Origin: a virus
Strand: one strand, 5' to 3'
IMG/VR virus record: IMGVR_UViG_3300042895_001344
Location: 124,001 to 188,000 of that record
DNA: 64,000 nucleotides
Position 1 is the first letter of the stretch. Every line of letters starts with the position of its first letter. Positions 9,301 to 14,886 of this stretch are shown here, piece by piece. The position numbers and the translations under genes are program-made. The notes under the pieces are model-generated. The model saw only the letters and a list, made by a program, of their open reading frames with translations. It did not search any database and was not told the DNA's origin.

Positions 9301-11158
9301 TACCTAAAAACGTATTAGATTCCCATTTAGCACTATTTTGTTCAGATACTTTTAAATCATATGGTGGAAACCACATTACTCTACCTCCGTTAGGTCCTCT
9401 TTCTGAGAAAGGTAAATCATTTACTGTATAACCTGGTAATGTTGATGAACCCCATGCTAAATTTTCAATTGACAACATATACTTTTTAGCATAAAAATTT
9501 TTCTCTCCTCTAACAATATTTGTTGAACCTGGAAATTCAGGGTTAGTCGTTCCGTCCGACATAGGAGCCATATTCAAATTCCATGTGTCTGACATAACAC
9601 TTCCATCAAAACGTCTTATACCTTTTCTTCTAAATGGTGTTTCTCCTCCCTTATAATATGGTTTATCTTCCGTTTCCTTATAAAACGGCATCGTATTACC
9701 ATAATTAAAATATGGTCTATCTTTAGTCCATACTCTTGCATATTCAACCCCTATATCTCTACCCGAATTATCTATATATTTTACACCTGAACCTCTTGAT
9801 ATTAATGTGTCTCCATCTTTAAAATATCTACTTGTTTGATCTATAACGTGACCGATATGTGCTAAAGAATCTCCACCATTTTGTGGTTTTGAATCCAATA
9901 TTTGTTGAGTAATTTCTAAAATTGAATCTGGCCTAAATTTATATCTTGTAGATAAATCTTCATTAATATTTTGTAAATTTACACCTTTGGTTGTTCCATT
10001 TTTACTAGCCCATGTTAATTTACCACCTATTTTACCTCCCTGTGTAATATTTTTATTACTATGAAAAAGTTCAGCAGCAATCGTATCAAACATTAATGAA
10101 AGATAATAACTACTTCTTATTGGTCTACCACTAAATAAATCGGTAGTGGCGTTTTTAACATTATTTGCTCTATCATCTCCAATATATGCAGCTCCGGCTG
10201 GTGCCTCAACACCTAATATACTTTTAACACCTTGAGCAACCATACTCGGTATTCTACCTAATCCGGTTGACATTTGAGATCTTGCACCTGTTGTATAGTT
10301 AGGAGCATAAGCGTTGAAACTTAATAAATCAAATAATCTATACTTTGTGGCGTCTCCCATATTTTCAATTAATATGTCGGACGGTTTTCTTGATGGTAAA
10401 GGTCTTCTTTGAATACCTACAATTGAACCTAATACCCCCGTTAAATCTTGCCATACCTTAGTTCCCGTAGAAACGTCTGTAGGTCTTACATTAATGGGTG
10501 CTCTTGGGTTTGTTAAGTAATCACCAGGTATTGTACTAAACGGTAATTGTGTTCCCGCCACGGTACCTAAAAAATCAATTCCTTTACCTAATATACTTCT
10601 AGATGCGGTAATTTTTTCATTACCCTCAATTAAAGGTTGTTTACCTCTAATAATGTTTATTAGTGTGTTAGTATTACCTAATAATGCTTCTCCTATTTTA
10701 TTTTTAGCAACCGTTGCGGTGTATAAATTTTGATTAATTCTTGCTAAAACGGGACCATTACTATTGGTTCTGATATTATGTGCCGCGAACTTAAATAATT
10801 CGGATTCCGTATCATAACTTCTAGTAGCCATAATACTAATCAAATTTTCGTCCGTCTTTACAAAATATGGATATAAATTTAAATTTGCTCTTCTTGGTAA
10901 ATCTGCAATTGTTTCTTTAATGAAATATTCAGTTGGTTTAAAAATATTAGATTTTTGTGGAACCAAAAGATCGTTCTTTCTATTGTCGTCGACTTGAGGA
11001 AGTAATAGATTTGGACTGTCTCCTAATGTTTGAATACTATAATCATCACTTTTAAAGGTTTTAGGAGACGGACTTCTTCCGTAAACAGGATCTAAGGTCC
11101 TATTTAACATTCTATCTCTAATGTCCTTAGTAGCGTCAAAACTTAAGTATTTTGGCAT
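6395..11158 (-). CDS. Large baseplate protein (1587 aa) with embedded OmpA-like domain
   Basis: This protein has a tail-protein N-terminus and several strand-rich blocks. Around residues 565-640 it reads like baseplate proteins of related phages (WFPPYDLKVSEQ, then FKIVVDHPSIMNLLVREHF). Around residues 1145-1205 the pattern WDLNSEGIGIQPMIATV followed by GQGLERPIERLQNAL recurs in such proteins. At about residues 858-900 there is an OmpA-type peptidoglycan-binding pattern: SDIVILIGSTTSATG, a short acidic loop, YNLSMRRSHSIVRYVIE. This keeps the Asn/Asp and Arg spacing of OmpA domains. The gene is preceded 14 nt upstream by the TATTTATA box and followed by the LysM-like gene, so two potential peptidoglycan-binding folds sit side by side. 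A baseplate location is inferred from context. The name of the T4 equivalent is uncertain. Confidence 0.6.
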   Translation of the reverse strand: MPKYLSFDATKDIRDRMLNRTLDPVYGRSPSPKTFKSDDYSIQTLGDSPNLLLPQVDDNRKNDLLVPQKSNIFKPTEYFIKETIADLPRRANLNLYPYFVKTDENLISIMATRSYDTESELFKFAAHNIRTNSNGPVLARINQNLYTATVAKNKIGEALLGNTNTLINIIRGKQPLIEGNEKITASRSILGKGIDFLGTVAGTQLPFSTIPGDYLTNPRAPINVRPTDVSTGTKVWQDLTGVLGSIVGIQRRPLPSRKPSDILIENMGDATKYRLFDLLSFNAYAPNYTTGARSQMSTGLGRIPSMVAQGVKSILGVEAPAGAAYIGDDRANNVKNATTDLFSGRPIRSSYYLSLMFDTIAAELFHSNKNITQGGKIGGKLTWASKNGTTKGVNLQNINEDLSTRYKFRPDSILEITQQILDSKPQNGGDSLAHIGHVIDQTSRYFKDGDTLISRGSGVKYIDNSGRDIGVEYARVWTKDRPYFNYGNTMPFYKETEDKPYYKGGETPFRRKGIRRFDGSVMSDTWNLNMAPMSDGTTNPEFPGSTNIVRGEKNFYAKKYMLSIENLAWGSSTLPGYTVNDLPFSERGPNGGRVMWFPPYDLKVSEQNSAKWESNTFLGRPEPIYTYQNTERSGTLNFKIVVDHPSIMNLLVREHFKNLNDEQADDYINSFFAGAKDIDFYSLIRTYANLNEDDITAIQNYLNTNKNPNDINRLKDAVPTIVGNNPEGSSTNDANKKNESLKVKLIFPNSDPDSDSGTSFKSIQNYNDIAQSLSGTTSQQTALARLETALITIISQNDKKDLVNVFGKDNISGPESTQSIQNVKDDLLKVFENQETNFNSFKTAIEKLKTNIENKNINSDIVILIGSTTSATGDDVSDYNLSMRRSHSIVRYVIETLKSNVKDKWEFKNVTSKEFSPGFEVFPIEVDYTLNKDLGFDGLDKSIIFRTINYGKQKNVDNVDCGKVTYETPNLNKFSPLSYGCRQSTVSIDYDTKTNVDGPSNVSSIRMSPTGNVSTNKTKPPIDLMKKIIMKTLSEEFYFKKLEETSPMIYSSLKEKLRYFHPGFHSMTPEGLNSRLTFLQQCLRPGNTIPIKGSSDDSDINARNTTFGPPPVCVMRVGDFYNSKVVIRDLNIQFEENVWDLNSEGIGIQPMIATVTIQLNFLGGQGLERPIERLQNALSSNFYANTEMYDERSESTSTKIGGMDANEFTKEFIQGLNNKLFPPTLLKDSPSKNNVSEGQYIGALIDGSALDYTTVIDNLYKNTSQYFVSYESFYNSTLTKYGKHLTNLVFNKDYRKINVYDVETGGAATTLNLFGLYPNNSSLPSLCNHTADSLKTYLNDLNFLSDKYYILKILKLEDTIPLNIKDDVANVLHSYVIEQIPSKMIDLSTFKNITDFENNRNELIKSIDNVNFITKYARDVKIEKEKVTKNIYKLDGTTDEQRKVSFYSNYSDCIEHIKKNTEKMYSKLDTSINFLNIQYTFEIAEDIIRVLFYDDKSSIVSKIGTTLSTTDNDLLDRITKKLNQSLYQPSEINIKFSKDPVRKNDKQIKIDLEPMGESPEDVVTIDEVKKLFGSSNNVTDKLNYYRK

Positions 11159-11172
11159 TATCTTCTTTTATC

Positions 11173-11180
11173 TATAAATA
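11173..11180 (-). promoter_or_regulatory. TATTTATA box, candidate late promoter element
   Basis: The coding strand reads TATTTATA, ending 14 nt before the ATG of the 1587-residue baseplate gene. It is one of 16 perfect copies placed upstream of genes in this window, always in the same orientation as the gene. Confidence 0.5.
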
Positions 11181-11198
11181 GATAATATATGATTTTAA

Positions 11199-13079
11199 TT
11201 ATTTTTTATTGTGTAACATAATATAAGGAGTTCCTTTAACATTAACCGCTGGTTCCATGTTAAATCCTTTATTCGTAACTTCTATCTGTGATTTTATAAC
11301 AAATTCGTTTGTTTTAGGATTCGATCTTTCATAATAATCTTTTTTCTCTTTATCGTAACCCTCAAGTCCTTTTCTTCCGGTTTCATCTCCCATAAGAAAT
11401 TTTCTCAATCTGTCGTTTTCTTTTTTGATCTGATTCTCCAAATCTTTGGTTGCAGATATTAAACCGTCAGTATACTTAGTCATTTCTTTACCGAAATTTG
11501 TCGCAACACCTTTTAATGTTTTATCCGAAAAATCTGTTGCCCATTTTAAATTTTCTTGTGCTATTTTTTCTAATGGAATTGCACCTTTGTATTTTGGATC
11601 ATCTCCTACATATTCATTTCTTCCAAATGCTCTATCTTTTGCTGTCTTAACACTTTTTAAACCCGCACCTTGTAACATATTTTCAATATTTTTAACTGAT
11701 GAAAATTGTTGTTTAGCAATTTGTTCAGGATTCATATCTTCAAAAGCCTTCCTATTAGCCTTTAATACATCTATTTGTGATTGTGTTAAGGAATCTAATG
11801 TAACTTCTGTTTGTTTACCAAATTTATCTGTTAAACTTTCAGGTATGGTAATTGACATTTTACCATCCTTCATTTGTGACATATTTGTAAGAAATTCTCT
11901 GTCATTTTTACTCATATCAAACCCTTTAGCTAATAAAACGTTATTAGCTTGTATTCTTTCTTGAGCAGCAATTGCTGTTTTATTTAGTTCTCCAGTTGTC
12001 ATACCTAATTGAGCTGCCATCTCTTTCGCTCTTCTTAAATTTGCACCCGTAACTTCAAACTTTTTTTGTTCATTATTGTATGTTGCTAAACCACCTGCAG
12101 CACCAATTAACGCATCTTGTAAACCCTCAACATTATTCGTTGCCATATACATTAACTTAAGTGGATCATTAAAATCACCAATTGCACCACCTAATACTTG
12201 TAAATTTGCGGTTAATTCAATTGCACTATCAGGACTCATAACTTTATCCGCAATCTTAAATACGTCATTCATATTCGTTCTAAATTCAAGAGATTTTTGT
12301 ATCATTCTATTTAATCCTTGAACACCGTTAGAAAACCCGTATTCGTTTAATTTACCTATATCTGTTTTCAACATTTCTGTTGTTTTCTTTGCATTTAAAC
12401 CTAAAGAAATTGACGATCTACCTGCCGTATCAATTTTTAATAAAGTATCGGCAGCACCAAATCCCACTTTTTCAAATTCACTCATTGTCTCCGACATATC
12501 TCTTAAAGAACTACCAAATGCTCTAGTTGTTACTAAAGAATTTTCCATCGTTTTTTGAGATAATAAGTTAAATCTACCAGATTTTTCACCTAACCCAGTA
12601 ACTAAATCACCCAAATTTTCCATATCAAATCCTAAAGTTGCTGCCATAGGAACGGTCTCTAATATGATATCTCTATATGCTCTTGATAGTTCTCCCGTAA
12701 TACCTATTTTTTCATTAATAGTTGTATGTAATTGAGACTCTCTTTCTAATTGTTTGAATATTTCATTTTGAAGTGCTGAGGCCGCAGTTTTGTAATTTGT
12801 TAACCCCTCCATATTAACTTTAAATTCACCACCCATTTCTGATTTTGATGAAACACCTTTTGCCATTGCTTTCGCAACATCTATTGGGTTAGTTAAACTT
12901 CTATTTGCACTTTGTGTGGTTGATGTAGTATTTGATTGTATTGATCTTCCGTATCTAGATTGATTACCGATCCAACTCTGTGTTGCAGGATCTCTTCCAC
13001 CATCATTTATATAAGCACCAACAGCAGAATTTTTATCTGCATAATTGTTTACGTAATATTCTTTATCTCTTACCGACAT
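11199..13079 (-). CDS. Probable tail tape-measure protein
   Basis: This 626-residue, mostly helical protein has a Ser/Thr/Gln-rich N-terminus and long Ala/Gly/Lys/Glu-rich helical stretches. Examples are the region with MAATLGFDMENLGDLVTGLG near residues 140-160 and NLQVLGGAIGDFNDPLKLMY near 290-310, typical of phage tape-measure proteins. Length is close to T4 gp29 (590 aa). It directly follows the gp26-like chaperone and its small overlapping partner. That is the canonical position of the tape measure in myoviruses and siphoviruses, where the chaperones coat it during tail assembly. No transmembrane segment or lytic domain was seen. The TATTTATA box ends only 3 nt before the ATG, so any transcript from it would have almost no leader. 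Confidence 0.65.
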   Translation of the reverse strand: MSVRDKEYYVNNYADKNSAVGAYINDGGRDPATQSWIGNQSRYGRSIQSNTTSTTQSANRSLTNPIDVAKAMAKGVSSKSEMGGEFKVNMEGLTNYKTAASALQNEIFKQLERESQLHTTINEKIGITGELSRAYRDIILETVPMAATLGFDMENLGDLVTGLGEKSGRFNLLSQKTMENSLVTTRAFGSSLRDMSETMSEFEKVGFGAADTLLKIDTAGRSSISLGLNAKKTTEMLKTDIGKLNEYGFSNGVQGLNRMIQKSLEFRTNMNDVFKIADKVMSPDSAIELTANLQVLGGAIGDFNDPLKLMYMATNNVEGLQDALIGAAGGLATYNNEQKKFEVTGANLRRAKEMAAQLGMTTGELNKTAIAAQERIQANNVLLAKGFDMSKNDREFLTNMSQMKDGKMSITIPESLTDKFGKQTEVTLDSLTQSQIDVLKANRKAFEDMNPEQIAKQQFSSVKNIENMLQGAGLKSVKTAKDRAFGRNEYVGDDPKYKGAIPLEKIAQENLKWATDFSDKTLKGVATNFGKEMTKYTDGLISATKDLENQIKKENDRLRKFLMGDETGRKGLEGYDKEKKDYYERSNPKTNEFVIKSQIEVTNKGFNMEPAVNVKGTPYIMLHNKK

Positions 13080-13082
13080 ACC

Positions 13083-13090
13083 TATAAATA
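13083..13090 (-). promoter_or_regulatory. TATTTATA box 3 nt before the tape-measure start
   Basis: The coding strand reads GTATTTATAGGT directly followed by ATG. This is the shortest box-to-start spacing in the set, shared only with two one-mismatch copies at 38985 and 46165. Confidence 0.5.
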
Positions 13091-13234
13091 CTATTGAGTA
13101 TTATTTTCCAACTCAATTATGTAATTTACATAATATCTACGTAAGTGAACCGGCATTGTTAATAAATCGCCGTAAGAAAACCCTTTTTTAATTAAAAATA
13201 AAATTTCGTCTAACTGTCCTTTCTTATATTCCAT
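13091..13234 (-). CDS. 47-residue overlapping tail-assembly partner (gp51 position or frameshift product)
   Basis: This short frame reads MEYKKGQLDEILFLIKKGFS and continues YGDLLTMPVHLRRYYVNYI to a TAG stop. It starts inside the last codons of the gp26-like gene in the +1 frame (11-nt overlap) and ends 11 nt before the tape-measure ATG. The sequence has amphipathic helix character and an RRYYVNY segment. Position between chaperone and tape measure matches T4 gene 51 and the C-terminal parts made by frameshifting in other tail chaperone pairs. It can be made from its own ATG or as an extension of the upstream protein by +1 slippage. It is too small to assign by sequence alone. Confidence 0.55.
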   Translation of the reverse strand: MEYKKGQLDEILFLIKKGFSYGDLLTMPVHLRRYYVNYIIELENNTQ

Positions 13235-13973
13235 AGAAAGGGCGAAAAAACTCTACCCCAAATCCAATTCTAACTTGGACATCTTCTCCTGATGGGGTTC
13301 TTACTGTTTGGGTTAAATCTAACCCGGGTTTATTATCTTTTACAAATTTCCTAAAATCTTGTGAATCTTTAATTGGCATGGTTTCAATAAAACCTCTAAT
13401 TTTTAATGCGTCTCTCACCCCACCAACAGATTTAATCATCATCTCAAGTTGTTTGGTTATAACAGGTGCAACACCATTACCATTCCAACTCTCTTTAATT
13501 TTTTCAATTTCATCTTCTTGTTTTTGTGTTAAAAACTTGAACGTGATTTCCGTTTTACTTTTTTCTAAATAATGACCATATTCACCGTTTGTATCTTCTA
13601 CTAAATTAAAATCTTTTATTTTTAATGAACCTAAATCTACCTCAACGGTAAATTCATTTCCAGTTTTATCGTCTGTAATTGTTAAATTATAATCAGAACC
13701 AAATGCGGTATTTCTTAAAAAGATTAAAATTGCTTGTCTATCTTCCTCAACAATTTCTTCTATGTTTAAATCTTTATCTAAAATTTTTCTTTTTAAAAGT
13801 TCAGTAATAACGGTATTTGTATTTAAAAAACTTGGGGACGATAAAATGTTCTCATCTGAAGCCGTTAAATAAGCTACTCTTACCGATTTTTTCTTATTAG
13901 TATAATGAATACCTTTACTTGGTAATTCTATTACATCATAGGCAATCGCCGGGTCAATTCTAGTTTCTTCCAT
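13224..13973 (-). CDS. T4 gp26-like baseplate hub assembly protein/chaperone
   Basis: This 249-residue protein matches the pattern I know for the T4 base-plate protein family (gp26): YDVIELPSKGIHY near residue 13, KSVRVAYLTASDE near 29, and AILIFLRNTAFGSDYNL near 81-97. An acidic helical C-terminal half follows. Family members help assemble the hub and interact with the tape measure. The gene lies between the tube gene and the tape measure, as expected. Its end is overlapped by the 47-residue frame, and codons TTT TTT CGC just before the overlap could allow +1 slippage. No SD sequence precedes the ATG and the TATTTATA box is absent, so expression may depend on a more distant promoter. Confidence 0.7.
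   Translation of the reverse strand: MEETRIDPAIAYDVIELPSKGIHYTNKKKSVRVAYLTASDENILSSPSFLNTNTVITELLKRKILDKDLNIEEIVEEDRQAILIFLRNTAFGSDYNLTITDDKTGNEFTVEVDLGSLKIKDFNLVEDTNGEYGHYLEKSKTEITFKFLTQKQEDEIEKIKESWNGNGVAPVITKQLEMMIKSVGGVRDALKIRGFIETMPIKDSQDFRKFVKDNKPGLDLTQTVRTPSGEDVQVRIGFGVEFFRPFYGI
13244..13250 (-). other. Possible +1 ribosomal slippage site
   Basis: In the zero frame of the gp26-like gene the coding strand reads GAG TTT TTT CGC. A Phe-tRNA on the second TTT could move one base to pair with TTC, entering the frame of the 47-residue gene before the zero-frame TAA at 13224-13226. The +1 frame is open from the AGT codon immediately upstream, because a TAG lies just before that. Confidence 0.3.
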
Positions 13974-14018
13974 AATACTATAATTTACTTAATAACTAGT
14001 TCAAAGTAAAGTTTTTAA

Positions 14019-14055
14019 AAAAGAAAAACCGATAATCTTGTGAACTATCGGTTTT
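14019..14055 (-). terminator. Intrinsic terminator after tail tube gene
   Basis: On the minus strand a 10-bp stem (AAAACCGATA paired with TATCGGTTTT, 11-nt loop) is followed by a T-rich run (TTTTTCTTTTTT). It begins about 20 nt past the stop of the tube gene. It separates the tube from the gp26-like gene. Confidence 0.8.
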
Positions 14056-14076
14056 CGTATATGAAAATCTGTAATA

Positions 14077-14565
14077 TTAGTATATCAAAATACATCTATC
14101 CATTCTCAAAGAACATGTAATATTAGCTAATTCATCTCTGTTATAGTCTAATTCACCAAAGTTCAAGTCAGTTAAGAAACAGTTTTCTAATAACCATTTT
14201 TCAACTACTACTCCTGTTGGGTCTAACATCTCCAATTCAATATCCTTTTTATAACCTGCAGCATAACCCATACGACCTGTTACAGATTCAGCATGTAAAC
14301 GGAACCATTCCATTAAAGCTTGAGAAGCTGAAGGTCCAATTGGATCTCTAAAAGTCATTTTAATTTCATTCCACTCAAATCTACCTGCAACATATGTTGA
14401 TGTGTTCAGGAAAGGAATTGCAACTGAATTGATTTTAGCACTTGGTCTTGACGCTGCAGATACATACCATTCGTTTATACCCAAAGATGAGTTGAATCTT
14501 ACGATAAATCGGTTGACCCTTTTTGGTTCGTAAGGTGTCGGCATTTTCATTAATAAATCGGCCAT
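14077..14565 (-). CDS. Tail tube protein, gp19-like
   Basis: At 162 residues this is almost exactly the length of T4 gp19 (163 aa). It shows the family layout: an N-terminal PKRVNRFIVRFNSSLGINEW, a central segment FEWNEIKMTFRDPIGPSASQ followed by an ALMEWFRLHAES helix, and a C-terminal DLNFGELDYNRDELANITCS. These proteins stack as hexamers to form the inner tail tube. The gene follows the sheath gene, as in T4 (18 then 19), but here a 320-nt gap containing hairpins and a terminator separates them. It has its own terminator downstream, so it is probably a single, strongly expressed unit. A one-mismatch TATTTATT box lies 39 nt upstream. Confidence 0.9.
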   Translation of the reverse strand: MADLLMKMPTPYEPKRVNRFIVRFNSSLGINEWYVSAASRPSAKINSVAIPFLNTSTYVAGRFEWNEIKMTFRDPIGPSASQALMEWFRLHAESVTGRMGYAAGYKKDIELEMLDPTGVVVEKWLLENCFLTDLNFGELDYNRDELANITCSLRMDRCILIY

Positions 14566-14604
14566 ATTGTGTGTTTGTTAAGTTTTGTTAGTTATTTACT
14601 TTCT

Positions 14605-14612
14605 AATAAATA
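14605..14612 (-). promoter_or_regulatory. TATTTATT, one-mismatch late-box candidate for tube gene
   Basis: On the coding strand the sequence is TATTTATT, 39 nt before the tube ATG. It differs from the common TATTTATA box only in the last base. Confidence 0.35.
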
Positions 14613-14701
14613 TATCCAAAAGGAAAATAATTTTATTTTAAATTAATTATCTGAAAAAGGTTGTTTATGTCAATTATTTTTCGTAGTTTTTTACAGGCCC
14701 C

Positions 14702-14785
14702 AGTATCTAGTTCCAGTTTAATACTCTACTTTAATAAATAATATATCATTAATAAATACTAGAATATCTAGTTCCAGTATTCTGG
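14702..14785. repeat. Twin hairpins sharing the loop core TCTAGTTCCAG
   Basis: The 14-mer TATCTAGTTCCAGT occurs at 14704-14717 and again at 14765-14778, 61 nt apart. Each copy lies in an inverted repeat. The first has stems AGTAT/ATACT (14702-14725). The second has CTAGAATA paired with TATTCTGG (14759-14785, one G-T pair) around an 11-nt loop. They lie downstream of the sheath terminator on the sheath strand. Confidence 0.6.
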
Positions 14786-14816
14786 GTAAAGTATAATTAT
14801 TTTTTTGTTATACATA

Positions 14817-14832
14817 TGTTCCACGTGGAGCA
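14817..14832. promoter_or_regulatory. parS-like palindrome
   Basis: The sequence TGTTCCACGTGGAGCA is a near-perfect palindrome. It differs at one position from the symmetrical parS form TGTTCCACGTGGAACA bound by chromosomal ParB proteins. No parB gene is visible in the window. Function is unproven. Confidence 0.35.
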
Positions 14833-14834
14833 TT

Positions 14835-14862
14835 AAAAAAGGGTACCATTTCTGATACCCTT
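14835..14862 (-). terminator. Intrinsic terminator after tail sheath gene
   Basis: On the minus strand a 7-bp stem (AAGGGTA/TACCCTT, 10-nt loop) is followed by TTTTAA. It starts about 25 nt beyond the sheath stop codon. Confidence 0.7.
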
Positions 14863-14886
14863 CTTATTTTTATATCTCCTTTTAGA

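Larger units (their letters stand above)
14566..14886. other. 320-nt non-coding region between sheath and tube genes
   Basis: There is no convincing gene here. From left to right it holds the tube gene's TATTTATT-like box (14605-14612), two hairpins that share a loop sequence (14702-14785), a parS-like palindrome (14817-14832), and the sheath terminator (14835-14862). It is the longest non-coding stretch of the window and unusually dense in symmetrical elements. Confidence 0.7.

Noticed and set aside
11446-11964. A 172-residue plus-strand frame inside the tape-measure gene
   Set aside because: Low-quality hydrophobic composition, no leader signal, and fully covered by a well-supported minus-strand gene.
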